Notes: generated by a model from the letters alone, not told the origin. A stretch of 64,000 nucleotides of DNA from Allium sativum (GCA_030737875.1 CM060921.1:398762192-398826191), one strand, 5' to 3'. Numbered from the stretch's first letter, positions 1 to 11,860 are shown. Numbers and translations are program-made.

Positions 1-514
1 AATAGATTCAACATATGAATTTCCTAATATATTCATATTAACGTCTCAACTTGTTATAACTGCAATTTATAATTAAACTGGCAATTTCACAATTTATTAA
101 AAGGGGAATGCTAAAAGATAGTCATAACATTATCTAAAGACTATAGTTTAAACCACTCACCTTTCATGCATTTCCCAAATTTTAGATCTGATTTGTTCTA
201 TCATCCACGGTTTTCCTTTCCCCTTTAATTTGATTTGAAACCTAATAATGTGGATCGACTATTTTCATTAAAAGAGAAGGGAAAGAAATAGGAAGAATTG
301 AATAGATTGGATCAAGAAGTTTACCTTGCTTTCATGATTCAATAATCTTTTTTTTATTGATGTTGATTCTCTCTTCCAGATTTGAATTCATAATTTTCAT
401 AGGCTAGTATTTCAATTTTTAGAATTAATTTGAGAAGAGAGATAGCGAGAGAGGGCCATGGCAGAGCTCCAGCGTAGCCACCGAATTATGATGTATAGGG
501 TTAGGTCTAGGGTC

Positions 515-523
515 TTATTTATA
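515..523 (-). promoter_or_regulatory. TATA box of element E 3' LTR
   Basis: The minus strand reads CCTATAAATAAG here, about 420 bases into the LTR. This is the same spacing and wording as the TATA box of element C (CTCTATAAATAAGCCCC). Confidence 0.6.
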
Positions 524-604
524 GGAGTACCGGAGGAACCAGGACCCTCAGATCAAAATTTAAGATATCAGAACCGAACATGTCAGAATAACTTTCTGGA
601 TCCT

Positions 605-633
605 TGGGTGGGTCGACCCCTAGGTCGACCCCC
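605..633. repeat. GTCGAC palindrome in U3 of element E
   Basis: Two copies of GGTCGACC separated by a few bases form an inverted and direct repeat, about 80 bases upstream of the TATA box on the minus strand. Element C has a comparable GTCGAC-based palindrome upstream of its TATA box. Confidence 0.7.
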
Positions 634-941
634 AATGGTCCATTTTCCCTCCGAATTTTCTAGCCCGCCATTTTGATTTTTGAACTGATTTTTGAATTTT
701 CTGGACCCATTTTTGAATTTCTGAACCTAATATATATATAAATATATATTCTTCTTGCGCGTATACAAACTTCTAACCTTAGTAACTTCTACATGCGGTG
801 TGTGATTTACGCAAACCAGGTGTCGAATTTGACCAGAATTTTGAGATAGACGCAATGGTGTAGTCTATTTTATTAAATTCTGAATATTTAATTAAGTTAT
901 TCTTATTTTATTATCTTACACTAAAAATACGAGGTGTTACA

Positions 942-3144
942 TTCTCCCATCCTTAGGAAATTTCGTCCCCGAAATTTGATAAGGGTAAAATAAATTAACA
1001 CCTCGCATAAAATACAACCATCATGTGTGCGTCCAATATTTGCAAACATTGTGCACTTGTGCAAAGTGAAGTACAACATAATAATGCATGCATGCCTAAT
1101 CGGTACCTCCTATGTGTATGCAAGATTTTCAAAAATCCTTTTAAAATATGATGCTCACATCCAAAATATACTGGCAGTTCTACATGAATGCAATGTTTCG
1201 AAAATCAAAATGAGTTTTCATTCAAATTTTCCCATACTCTTACTAAGTAAGAGCATAGTTCATCCAATTGTTGCATCCATAATCCTACCAACCAACTTTA
1301 TTTTTTTTGAATTTAAGAAAAATCTAGTTTTCTAAATTCGATTTCTTATGTTACAAAAAGGTGGAAAAAGAAAAACTCCGCATCTCCCACTTTTCTTTTT
1401 CAACCTTTTTCTAACCATACTTGGATTTTTTTGTAACTATTTATAAAGATTCCCTATTTTCCTATCCAACCACAGCGCACATAAGAAAATTTTCATTATT
1501 ACTATTTTCCTTTTTCATCTTATCTTGGAAAGTTTTATCTTTATCCATCTTTTCTCATAATTTTCCATTTTTGTTGCTTTACTGGATTTTCTGTTTCCTT
1601 TTTCAGTTGTATATATTCTCTTTTCTTAGCTTATTCAATTATCTAATCTTAGTTTAAATTTAAATAAGCCTTTAGTCTTCCAACTAAAACAACAGAACAA
1701 ACACCCTACACAACTACTACTTAGGGCCAAGAATCTCGGGACTATGTCCCCTTCAAATAGAAAAGTCCAAACTATGGGATCCACGACAGGTTTAGGTGTT
1801 ACCCTAACTACCCAAAAAAACAAAACAATGGAATGATCCCAACAGAAATTTAGTAACGGGTTTTACCCCTAACATGGAAATTAGCAACATGATCCAAACA
1901 CTTACTTGCCCTTTACTATCTAGTACACTGCTAGTCCTAGTTGTGTACCAGCAATTATTTCAAGCAACACCCTAGGTTATTCAATGCTTAAGCATTTACG
2001 GGAACTCACTATTATTCCAAGATAATTCTCACTATTTACTTTATAGCCTTGAAACTTTTCCCGTCTTTCCTAGGCACTAATCCTTATCTAATTCATACTT
2101 TTAAACATGGTTTGGCCTTTCTTTTTCATTTAAATTTTCTTACAAAAATTCAAAAGTGTCAAAATTTCATTTTCCTCATGAAAACTTACTTTTGCCAAAC
2201 CACAAAAACATGTCATCTTAAAAATGTAAATCATCATTTTTCTTCAAATCACAAAACTGGAGTAGACACGGACAACTATTTTCTCCGTCGGGTTTATGAC
2301 TTGTTCTCACCTGTAAGGTCATTTTAGTCTCTTACTACAAGGTCCAAGCATCCACTTTATTCTTAATTCCTGCACTTATTTTGACCATCCAACAAAATTA
2401 TCTTACAATAATTTATCAAAAAGGGTTATCATAAGAATAGAGATTTAAAATCTTTCTTTATTAAAGATTCTTGTATGAAATATAACAAGAAAACTAGCGA
2501 GTATACATGCTCTATAATATGCACCTTTTAATGAGAGAATTTTATCTTAGAATTTTTTTCCGCAAGAAATCACTATTAGCAAAATATACCCCATTTTACT
2601 TTAGAACTCAATATGTATTTTTTACATATTTAAAACTATAACTATTAAGATTAAAACTTGAAAACATCATAAATCATTTTCCCAAAACTTTTACAATTTC
2701 AAGTTCTTAAAAGTTAACAATGGAGATAGACTGAAAGCGGGTTTCCAATTTTTTTCCTAGGCTTTCTCAGACACTCCCCAAGGTCAGTTCTCTCAATTAT
2801 TTATATTCCTAATCCATTTTTTCTCCTTCTAACCTTTTCCAATTTTTAAGGTTTTTACTACCAAACTCACTAATCCCAAAATACTAATCATATGGGATTC
2901 ACTTTCCTTCCATACAAAGTACATTGTACACTCTCCACCCAAATTACCTAAGGGTCTCTGATTTCCTTATTCATTCTTTTATTATACAAAACAAACATCT
3001 CATTTATTACCATATTATACTCTTTTTATTTAGTGTGTTCCTCTATGGATCTAGGTATATATATAATATATTTATATTTTTTTAAATACAAATATGTTCA
3101 CTCACTATTTATATAGGAATCCCAAACTAAGCTCTGATACAAGA
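942..3144 (-). mobile_element. Element E interior, non-coding
   Basis: This 2.2-kb AT-rich stretch lies between the LTR start at 941 and the LTR end at 3145. The polypurine region is at 942-975 and the primer binding site at about 3131-3142, both on the minus strand. No gag or pol motif is visible in any frame, so the element is non-autonomous or wholly decayed. Confidence 0.65.
3131..3142 (-). other. Primer binding site of element E
   Basis: The minus strand reads TTGTATCAGAGC two bases after the LTR end GTTGTCACA. This is one base from TGGTATCAGAGC, the complement of the initiator tRNA-Met 3' end used by the other giant-LTR elements here. Confidence 0.7.
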
Positions 3145-3964
3145 TGTGACAACCTGAATTCCCATAGACTGGTTTTTTTAAATTCCAATCTATCGAAACT
3201 TGGATTGATTTGCTCTGCTATCCTGCAGAAAAGATAGAGACATAAAACATGTCAGAGCTCATAAATTATCTCACAACGGAATGGATAAAATATAATATAA
3301 TCAAAATACAGCCTTACCGTATTAATAATATTGCCTAACCAGTATCCAAGGCTATCATGTCCCTGCCACAAATCTAACTTGCGAGTATGTTATGAGGAGG
3401 GGGTCAGAACACAAGTTCTGGTGACTGGATTTAAACTATACACTTTGGATAATCCAACATATACCGTTCAATCATATTTTCTTATTTATTAGGTTATTTG
3501 GGTTAACAACACACAACGCTTACACATACGTCATACCCATTTACTTCCCAGTGGATTAACCTAAATACCATATATATGTAGCTACTCCCAATATTGAGGT
3601 AAACCCATGGTACCCCACTCACACGGTCTCCAATGTAACAACATCGGAATATACACATTCCCTCATCCTACGTCGTAGTGACGTACGGATAACAATATTA
3701 CGTTACGCAAATATCTATCATTATTATACTACGTAAACGTACTGACTGCCACCTTTGTTTGAATCAGACTCCAAACTGGAGTAGTGCCCTCAAGTCTATG
3801 ATACACCACCCAGAGCCGACATGCATGTATCAAGACTGTCCACCATAACCTCAATCGCACGTCCTTTAATGTGCAACGAGTTCCGTGGCATGGCATACAA
3901 GAAGCACGAAACTCGGTCGGTAGCTTTTCCATATCTGTACAGGCCCGTCTTTAAAGAGCCTCTA
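3145..3964 (-). mobile_element. Element E, 5' LTR segment 1 (3' part of the LTR)
   Basis: This is the LTR terminus next to the primer binding site, ending ...GTTGTCACA on the minus strand. It is broken at 3964 by the solo LTR of family B; 3960-3964 (CTCTA) is the target duplication and is repeated at 36863-36867, where E resumes. A CAGAAC/GTTCTG hairpin followed by ACC lies near 3392-3412, comparable to the CAGTC/GACTGAC hairpin of the other families. Confidence 0.65.
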
Positions 3965-4100
3965 TGTAATAACCCGGAAATCTGAGCCAATTTAAAATTT
4001 TTATTTTGGCAATTTTATTGAATTTTGAATATTTAAAATGAATTATTTTAAATAATAACGACGAAAAATTTCTTTTGAATAAAAATAGAATATATATATT

Positions 4101-4823
4101 TGTTGGCTAGCTTTTTGACCAAGCCACCAAGGTTTACACACAAGAAGAGAGTATGAAGCTTTGTTCCTCTAGTTCATGAAAGGCCTGATCGCACCAGCGG
4201 ATCGCACACACGGATCGCACCCCTCGGATCGCCAGCACAGAACGCGAACCGACCCGTCCATGGGAGCACGACCTGATCTGCACCTATGCCACCACCTCAC
4301 TCCGATCCGATCCCCTGCTACGTGGCGAAGCTCCTGACTTGTTCAACCACGAACTGGTCTTCAGCGATCCGAAATGCACGGATCTTGCGACACCTGTCCA
4401 CAACTGTCATATTGACCAGTTCTTCCTCATTGCTCAATCCGATCTGTTTTTCTCGGGATTTGCGCCACGTGTGACCGCGACCCGACTGGCAGAATCAGCT
4501 ATATATAGCCCAGAGATTGGATTTTTTCGGGATCTTTTGGCAGTATTGAGTATTGATTCCACCATTACTGTCGCGCCACTATTTCTTATCAGTACCACTT
4601 CGAGATTACTGAGAAAAATCATAATTGTAAGAGTGAGTTTGAGAGAAATCATTGATTGTACTAGCATTCAAAGTATAATCGATAACATATAAAGTGGACG
4701 TAGGCTCGTTAACGCCGAACCACTATAAATCTTGTGTGTTCTCTGCTTTTTTCTTCATTAATCAGTTATAATTCTCTACGAATCAGGACAATTTGGGTGT
4801 TAGGTCCAAATTTTGATCTAACA
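4101..4823 (+). mobile_element. Tat element 5' LTR
   Basis: It starts TGTTGGCTAGC and ends GATCTAACA, 723 bases, the same length as the 3' LTR. The middle is rich in GATCGCA/GATCCG words. A TATA box (TATATATAG) lies at about 4500-4508. Near the end, at 4690-4730, is the block AAAGTGGACGTAGG...CCGAACCACTATAAA, which recurs inside the element at 11207. Confidence 0.95.
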
Positions 4824-5299
4824 TTTTGGTGCTTTCACTGAGAATTCAATTCTCAGCCTACCGGATTGTTATTCTACTATTTGGATTTGAAAGTCCGAAG
4901 AAAATAGTCCCAAAACTTCACTGTTTAGATTTCTGAAGGTTCCAGCGACATCTGATATCAAGGCTGGAAAGAAGTCTAAGGAAGTACGAGCTTCGCAAGC
5001 GAATGAGGCAATTGAAGAAAGTGTTCACGAGCAGGTCGAGGTGGGTCTCGCGGATCGCGGGGACCAAGGACGATCCGAACCGACCGTGGTGTGACGATCC
5101 GAGCAGATGAGGGCGCCACGATCCAGGCTGATGAGGGCGGAGCGAACCGGACTGCTGAAGGGGTTGTCACACGATCCCATGACAACGTACGGAACCCTCT
5201 ACCCAGCGTCACCACGAACCGAACCAAGGGTGGCGCAACGAGCCACCGACATCGATCCGAAATGATGACCAGACTACAACTCGACCTGGAAAGGAGGTT
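4824..5299 (+). other. Tat leader with candidate primer binding site
   Basis: Directly after the LTR comes TTTTGGTGCTTTCACTGAG, the expected place for a primer binding site; I could not assign the tRNA. The rest is a leader of about 450 bases. A frame at 5091-5290 encodes a repeated RADEG/QADEG peptide that might be an older gag amino-terminal extension, but it is out of frame with gag and has no ATG start. Confidence 0.6.
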
Positions 5300-7012
5300 A
5301 TGGCTCACACTTCCCGTCCCGGTACCTCTGCTCGACCTGGTTCAAGTTCTCTGCGCATAAGAGAAAATGTTGATGATCAATATGACCCTTCTGCTCCCGT
5401 TACCGAGGGAGATCTTTCTCACTTCTCTGAAAAGTGGGAGAAGTTGTTTGATGAATTGGCTGCTCAAAGGCAGGAGAGCTCCGTGCTGCGACAGAACTTG
5501 ACTGCTATGGATATAAGGCTCAATGATCTTGGAAGGCAAAGGACGCCTCCAGTTCGTCCGCTCACCCCAGAGTACTCTTCTTCGTCAGAGGAATCGCCAA
5601 GACCTCCGCGTCGACCGTATGAGAGGCCTGAAAACATAGAGCAGCTCCGATTTGGAACCATGCCATCACGAGAAGAAGAGGTACTGAGTGCAGGGCCCTC
5701 AAACCGCAATGTGAATAATCGTGCCGCAATTCCCAGAGCTCGAGGTGTGGATATCCCTATTGAGAATAGACTACCTCAGCCCCTTCGCCGTACAAATGCT
5801 CATGGTAACAGGGGGCAGCGAAGCCCTATCCGAGCACCAGATTTCGTGGCTGCTCCTGGAAGGGAGATCAGAGAGTTCCACCGAGCAAGAAGTGCTGATC
5901 CCGAGCCTCCGCTGACCAGTGCAAATGTTGCAGCTATGATCCATCAAATTCTGGCAGGTAGCCGTGGACAACGGAATGAAGATTGGGGAATTGACCACAG
6001 TCACACCCCTTTCACTGATGACATTTTAGATGCGACGTTCCCGAGGCGCTTCAACATGCCGTAGTTGAACCGTTACGCGGGCAGATCTGATCCCATCCAA
6101 CATCTGATGAGATATTCTTGGTCAATGACCGCTGCCGCATCTTCTGACGTTGTCAAGTGTAAAGCATGTCCTATATTCCTGGAGGATGTAGCGTTATTAT
6201 GGTTTACTCGCTTACCAGCAAGATCAATTTCCAGCTTCAGGGAGTTGAGTGAAAGGTTTGTGGAACAGTTCCGCATCTATGCACAAAGGACGAAGAGTGT
6301 GATTGACTTGTTCCTTTTCAAGCAAGGACCAGGCGAGAGTTTGAGGGTGTATCTAGACCGTTTCAACCTAGCCGCTACTGAAGTTAAAGATCCTCATGAG
6401 CCAACTGTTGTGGCAGCCCTGATTGATGGGGTAGATAAAGACACCGAATTTGGGAGATACCTGGCCAGCAAGCCACCTCATACTAGAGAGTTATTCTACG
6501 AAAAAGCTAACGTACACTTACGTCGGGAGGAGGTATATGCCAACCAGAAGGCAAAAATGGAAGATTAGGAGGAAATCCATAGCAATGTCGCCATTAAGCA
6601 GACAGGAGATAGCTCGGGGAAGGTCGAAGTTAATGTCGGAAACCGGAACCAGGGTGGTCGCCAGTCAGGAAACAATGATAATAACAGTAATGGCAACAAC
6701 CGAAAAAGGAATCGAGGGAACGACTCCCAAAGAAGGACTCGTCCCAGGTCTTTTGAAAGTTATACGCCAATAAACGATACTTTGGAGAATATCTTCATGG
6801 ATTCATACAACGTCCTCCAAAATAAAAGGCCTCCTTCCAGAGAGTCGACGGAGAAAGAACAAGAGACGGGGAAGTTTTGTCTCTTCCATCAGATTCACGG
6901 CCACTCAACAAATGAATGCCGTCACCTAAGAGATGTGGTCGAGAAGCTTCTCCGAGAAGGAAAACTGGATGAATACAGAGTGACACCCAGAGACAGGGGG
7001 CAAGCCGTATAG
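5300..7012 (+). pseudogene. gag: gag of the Tat element (broken by stops)
   Basis: Gag packages the element RNA in cytoplasmic particles. The reading frame starts at ATG 5300 (MAHTSRPGTSARPG). It has a low-complexity, proline- and arginine-rich amino-terminal half, then the retrotransposon gag core at about 6065-6560: the block beginning RYAGRSDPIQHL, then CKACPIFL, ALLWFTRLP, SISSFRELSERFVEQF, ESLRVYLDRFN and the closing RELFYEKANVHLRREE. A zinc-knuckle-like motif CLFHQIHGHSTNEC lies at about 6879-6920; this C-x2-H form is usual in Tat gags. In-frame stops at 6062-6064, 6566-6568 and 7010-7012 break one continuous frame, so it is a pseudogene. Protease follows in the same frame. Confidence 0.9.
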
Positions 7013-7782
7013 GCCCCAAATCAGAACCAGAATCAACCTGCTGTCAGGCCAACTGCCCAGCAAAAGGGAAAGGACCTTGTTATCAATACCATAATCGGAG
7101 GGCTTTATCTTGCCGGACACGGTTCCAAGGCATTGGATCAGTATGTCAATGCGGCTAAGCAGCACCTCGAGGTAGGAGAGTGTAGCAACCCTGAGGACAA
7201 TGTCCCGGTAAAGCAACAAAAGTTAATGTCCGACGACGTCGTTTTTCGCGAACGAGAAAGCATTGGAGTCCATGCTCCGACCGAAGATCCATTTGTAATC
7301 ACAGTTCCTATTGGCCCGGCCACTGTTCATAAAGTGTTGGTGGATAACGGGAGTTCCGTCAACATTCTTTTCAAAAAGACATTCGACCAGATGAATCTCG
7401 AGATAAAAGACTTGAAGCCCTGATTGAGGGATGGATCCGTGGATTTAACGGAGCATCCACTGCTCCAATGGGATATGTAGAGCTACCAGTTACACTTGGG
7501 GAAGGAGAACGCCAGAGAGTGAGAATTCTTCCCTTCGTGGTTTTGGGTATTGAATCACCCTATAATGCCTTCTTGGGCCGACCGGCCCTAGCAAAGTTCA
7601 GAGCCTGTATAGCCCCCTGGTGCTTGTTATTAAAGTTTCCTACAGAAGCTGGTGTTGGTATTGTCAGAGGAGATCAGGTTGCCGCACGAGCATGTTATAT
7701 TGCAGAACTAAAGCTACTCCGCAACGGAGGAGACATAGAAACCAAGGGCGCTTCTCCCCCCGCAAGGGCGGAGACCTCATAG
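7013..7782 (+). pseudogene. pro: Protease region of the Tat element (stop plus frameshift)
   Basis: This aspartic protease matures Gag-Pol. After the gag stop the same frame continues through INTIIGGLYLAGHGSKA and DPFVITVPIG to VLVDNGSSVNILF at about 7335-7374. The D-x-G-S-S active site in its Tat form lies in that stretch. A TGA at 7421-7423 ends this frame. The carboxyl half (GFNGASTAPMGYVELPVTLG, then YNAFLGRPALAKFRA) continues in another frame from about 7441, so a frameshift lies between about 7410 and 7441. A TAG at 7780-7782 ends the second piece. Confidence 0.85.
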
Positions 7783-9372
7783 CAATTAAAGAGGATAACC
7801 GTAGGTGAGTCGCCCAGAGAGTTGCCCGAGGATATAGATCCCAGAGAGGACGAAGAACTTGGGGGCAGAATGGCGACTCCCAACGAGACAACTGTGGATG
7901 TACCGATCGATGATAGTGACCCAGAGAAGGTCCTTAAGATTGGATCCCAGTTTTATCCGAATTTAGCTAAAGAACCGACGTACTTCTTGAAAGATAACTT
8001 GGATGTATTTGCTTGGACCCACGCAGACATGTGTGGGATATCTCCATCAATCATGAGCCATTCATTAAGCATTAACCCAAAGCATCCTCCGGTAAAACAA
8101 AAAAGGCAAATGCTGGGCCCAGAGAGGTCCGCTGCCTTGAAAGAAGAAGTTGGAAAGCTAAAGAGTAATGGATTTATCAAAGACTCGACCTATCCAGACT
8201 GGATTTCAAATCTAGTTCTGGTAAAGAAGGCCAACAGGAAGTGGTGAACGTGTATCGATTTCTCGGATTTGAATAAAGCCTGCCCAAAAGACAGTTTTCC
8301 GTTACCCAGGATCGATCAGTTGGTGGACTCAACGGCGGGTCATGAACTTCTCTCCTTTATGGATGCTTATTCATGATATAACCAGATTCCAATGCATGTT
8401 CCAGATCAAGAACACACTAGCTTCATTACGGATCTGGGATTATACTGCTACGTGGTAATGCCCTTCGGCTTGAAGAACGCAGGCGCTACATACCAACGGT
8501 TAGTGAACAGAATGTTCTATAACCAGATTGGGAAAACAATGGAAGTATACGTCGACGACATGTTGGTTAAGTCCAGGCAATCCTCCAATCACACTACAGA
8601 CTTGGCAGAGATGTTTGGCATTCTTCGAAAGTTCGGGATGAAACTCAACCCAACGTAATGTTCATTCGGGGTCGCCTCCGGAAAATTCTTGGGATTCATC
8701 GTCAGTTCTCGCGGGATTGAGATTAATCCAGACCAGATCGCAGCAATCAGAGGCATTCAAGAGCCTAGGCAAATTAAAGATGTGCAAAGCCTTGCAGGGA
8801 AAGTAGCAGCACTAAGCAGATTCATCTCCAGGGCTACGGACAAATGCATCCCATTCTTCGAATTGATAAAGCGAGGAAAACACCACTTCAAATGGACGCC
8901 TGACTGCATAGAAGCGTTTCAGAACCTGCTGAGTCACCTGGAGAAACCTCCGATATTATCTAAGCCGGTGGATCACGAGGACTTATTCGTGTACTTGGCA
9001 GTGTCGTCCCACGCGATTAGCTCAGCATTGGTGAGAGAAGAAGATAAAGTTCAAAGACCAGTATATTACGTGAGAAAAAAATTGGCGGCAGCAGAGCGTA
9101 ATTATCCAAGGATAGAAAAGTTGGCGTACAGTTTGCTGATTGCCTCTAGAAAGCTTCGACATTATTTTCAGGTTCATCCCATCACCGTGTACACTGATCA
9201 TCCACTCAAGCAAGTTCTACAGAGACCAGAAGCGTCTGGAAGACTACTCAAATGGGACATTGAGTTGAGTCAATTTGATCTGAACTTTCAGCCCCGGCGG
9301 TCAATACGGGGGCAAGTGATAGCCGATTTCATAGCAAAGTTTACTGTCCCGGAGGAAGATATAGCGAACTAA
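7783..9372 (+). pseudogene. pol: Reverse transcriptase and first RNase H of the Tat element (four stops)
   Basis: This part copies element RNA into DNA. It lies in one frame, the one used from 7441 to 11118. Visible blocks are GFIKDSTYPDWISNLVLVKK, CIDFSDLNKACPKDSFPLP, FMDAYS, YCYVVMPFGLKNAGATYQRL and the catalytic box VYVDDMLVKS at about 8548-8577. Next come FLGFIVSSRGIEINPDQI and a classical RNase H region at about 8950-9330 (VYYVRKKLAAAERNYPRIEKL and VYTDHPLKQVL). In-frame stops lie at 8245-8247, 8374-8376, 8656-8658 and 9370-9372. The catalytic YVDD is intact, but no enzyme can be made without reading through several stops. Confidence 0.9.
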
Positions 9373-9417
9373 GAAGCTGACCCACCAAAGTTACTTCTCG
9401 ATCCCAGTGCCTGGAGA

Positions 9418-11118
9418 TTGTATACTGATGGCGCTAGGAATGACAAGAGATCCGACGCTGGAGTAGTGCTTGAAACTCCTGAGAAACGGCTGATATCCTA
9501 TGCTATCCGGATGGAGTTTCACGCCACTAACAATGACTCCGAATATGAAGCCCTGATAGCCGGGCTAAGGATCGCAAAGGAGTTGGAAATCACAAAGCTG
9601 GACATATTTTGCGACTCCAAGTTAGTTGTAAACCAGGTCACCGGAAAATTCCAAGCCAAAAGCCCAAGATTGATTTTATACTTGGAGAAAGTGAAGGAGT
9701 TGCTGAACGGCTTCGATCACTACAGCATATCTCATATTCCGCGGTCAGAGAACCAACAGGCGGATAAGTTGGCGAAGATGGCTAGTTCCGACGATCCTGA
9801 AGAGACCGGGCTAGCCCCAGTTGAAGTACTTCGGTCTGCTAGTATAGATCAGATGGAAATTGATCCGGTACTAGAGACGGAACCAGAAAGGGAGTCATGG
9901 ATGACCCCTCTAAAGAATTTCTTGATGAATGGAACGCTTCCGACCAAGAAGAACGAGAGGCGTAAAGTAATTCGTAAAGCTTCCCGATACGTTCTGCAAG
10001 GCGGAGTCCTTTACATACAGGGATTTTCGATGCCCCTTCTCTGGTGTATAGCTCATGACGACAATAAGCGTGTACTGCAGGAGGTACATGAGGGTGAATG
10101 CGGCGATCCCACTGAAGGGCAAGCATTAGCAAAAAAGGTGTTGCGGCATGGTTATTTCTGGCTTACCATAAACAAAGATGCGGCGAAGTACGCACGACGG
10201 TGTGATGCATGCCAGATATTCTCAAAGATACCAAGGGCACCTCCTAGTCAGTTAAAAACAATGATAAGCCCATGGCCTTTCGCTATGTGGGGAATTGACA
10301 TCATTGGAAGCCTCCCTATAGCGAAGGACGGAGCGAAGTTCGCTATTGTAGCTGTAGACTACTTCACCAAGTGGGTCGAGGCTGAGCCGTTAACTACAAT
10401 CACAACCAAGCGAGTGATTAGATTCGTCGTTAGAAACATCATCTGCCGATTTGGGATCCCGAAGGTCATCATAACTGACAATGGAACCCAATTCGACAGC
10501 AATGAATTCAGGGACTTCTGCCAGAAATACCACATCGAGAAATGGTACCCCTCTGTGGCACATCCGCAGTCGAACGGACAGGTCGAAGCGGCGAATAAAG
10601 TGATTAAGTCCATTCTGAAAAGAAGACTGAAGCGGGCCAAAGCCATGTGGGTCGATGAATTACCCTTGGCATTATGGGCCTACAGGACAACATATAAATC
10701 GGCGACGGGCCATACCCCCTTCTCTCTTGCTTTTGGAGCAGAGGCGGTCATACCGGTTGAGCTAAAAGTACCATCTCACCGAGTTATTTATTACGATCGG
10801 ATGACTAATAATGAATTGCTCCTCGAATCCTTAGATATGATAGAAGAGAAGAGGGATGAAGCAGATCTGCGTGCCTTCAGACACAAGCAACAGGTCGCCC
10901 GATACTACAACAAAAAGGTTCAAGCTCGAACCTTTGAACCCGGAGACTTGGTTCTGAAGCGCGTCTTTCCACCCCCAACTCATATGGGTGCGAAGTGGGA
11001 AGGATCGTACTCCATTCTACGAAAGCTTGATAATGGAACCTTCAAGCTAGCTACAGTGGATGGAGAGGAAATCCCCAGAGTGTGGAATGCCCAACATTTG
11101 CGGCCTTATCTGACATAA
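9418..11118 (+). CDS. Archaeal-type RNase H plus integrase of the Tat element (intact 566-aa frame)
   Basis: Residues 1-125 are the second, archaeal-type RNase H diagnostic of Tat elements: MYTDGARND, then FHATNNDSEYEALIAGL, IFCDSKLVVNQV and HIPRSENQQADKLA. The integrase follows. Its zinc-binding region has H-E-G, then CDAC, but the second histidine position of the HHCC set reads proline (CGDPTEG). The DDE core is visible as WGIDIIG, ITDNGTQF and GQVEAANK, followed by LPLALWAYRTT and a carboxyl end WEGSYSILRKLDNGTFKL. The frame continues the pol frame after the TAA at 9370. It is the only long uninterrupted frame of the element. As it lacks its upstream parts it is a pol fragment, not an independent gene. 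Confidence 0.92.
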   Translation: MYTDGARNDKRSDAGVVLETPEKRLISYAIRMEFHATNNDSEYEALIAGLRIAKELEITKLDIFCDSKLVVNQVTGKFQAKSPRLILYLEKVKELLNGFDHYSISHIPRSENQQADKLAKMASSDDPEETGLAPVEVLRSASIDQMEIDPVLETEPERESWMTPLKNFLMNGTLPTKKNERRKVIRKASRYVLQGGVLYIQGFSMPLLWCIAHDDNKRVLQEVHEGECGDPTEGQALAKKVLRHGYFWLTINKDAAKYARRCDACQIFSKIPRAPPSQLKTMISPWPFAMWGIDIIGSLPIAKDGAKFAIVAVDYFTKWVEAEPLTTITTKRVIRFVVRNIICRFGIPKVIITDNGTQFDSNEFRDFCQKYHIEKWYPSVAHPQSNGQVEAANKVIKSILKRRLKRAKAMWVDELPLALWAYRTTYKSATGHTPFSLAFGAEAVIPVELKVPSHRVIYYDRMTNNELLLESLDMIEEKRDEADLRAFRHKQQVARYYNKKVQARTFEPGDLVLKRVFPPPTHMGAKWEGSYSILRKLDNGTFKLATVDGEEIPRVWNAQHLRPYLT

Positions 11119-11202
11119 AGATGTCGAATTTATTCTTTTGTTTCATATGACCATGTAAAAGGCACGACTTGCCTAGAATAGTCCTATTTTTCAAGCCAAA
11201 TG

Positions 11203-11270
11203 TTATAAAGTGGACGTAGGTCACGATTCAACCGAACCACTATAAAAATACCATGTGTCGTTTAATTTTA
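11203..11270 (+). repeat. Internal copy of an LTR U5-like block
   Basis: ATAAAGTGGACGTAGG and CGAACCACTATAAA occur here in the same order and spacing as at 4688-4730 and 17804-17848 in the two LTRs. The bases between them differ, so this is not a simple recent copy. Confidence 0.8.
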
Positions 11271-11427
11271 TTGCACTGTTATTTATCTGCTTTTCCATCT
11301 TTAGGGAATTTGCTGTGAACCATACAGCAATCGCAGAAACATGTAATTCCAGGTGCCCTCCATCAGAATGGAGAGCAATCAACAGCCAGAACTCTGAGAG
11401 TGCAATAAAGTAAATCACATCATTGAC

Positions 11428-11860
11428 AGCACTCTAACTCTCCAGAGCCGAGAGAGAGTATAGCGGACACAAAGGCGACGTCCATAAGTCACGACGGTGC
11501 ACCATGATAGGAACCGCCTTGACCGAACTCTAACCTCGGCGACTGCCAGGAGAGTATAAAAGCGTCTCCGATTGAGCACTGAGAAAGAGCTCTTACCCCG
11601 CTGAAGGATCAGGGGGCGATTGAACAGCCGAGCTCGAACTCTAACCTCGGTGACTGCCAGGAGAGTATAAAAGCGTCTCCGATTGAGCGCTGAGAAAGAG
11701 CTCTTACGCCGCTGAAGGATCGGGGGGCGATTGAACAGCCAAGTTCGAATTCTAACCTTGGCGACCGCCGGGAGAGTATAAGAACATTTGCAACTAAGCC
11801 CTGACAAGGATGCTGGAGCCTCGACGTCCCCAGAATTTCTGCCACGTTAGAGGATCGGTG
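11428..11860 (+). repeat. 111-bp tandem repeats of the Tat element
   Basis: Two well-conserved 111-base units start at 11527 and 11638 (ACTCTAACCTCGG...GAGAGTATAAAAGCG). A degenerate third starts at about 11749 and a partial one at about 11428. The unit length is divisible by three, which leaves a repetitive open frame of 130 codons on the minus strand (11415-11807). Confidence 0.85.

Larger units (their letters stand above)
1..941 (-). mobile_element. Element E, 3' LTR (partial, runs off the left edge)
   Basis: Read on the minus strand, the LTR starts at 941 with TGTAACACC. It is preceded (plus 942-975) by the minus-strand motif CGGGGACGAAA followed by a purine run, which is the usual polypurine junction of Ty3/gypsy LTRs. 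It contains a GTCGAC palindrome and a TATA box. Its terminal bases lie outside the window. No coding capacity is seen; the short frame at 458-676 overlaps the transcribed LTR leader. Confidence 0.75.
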
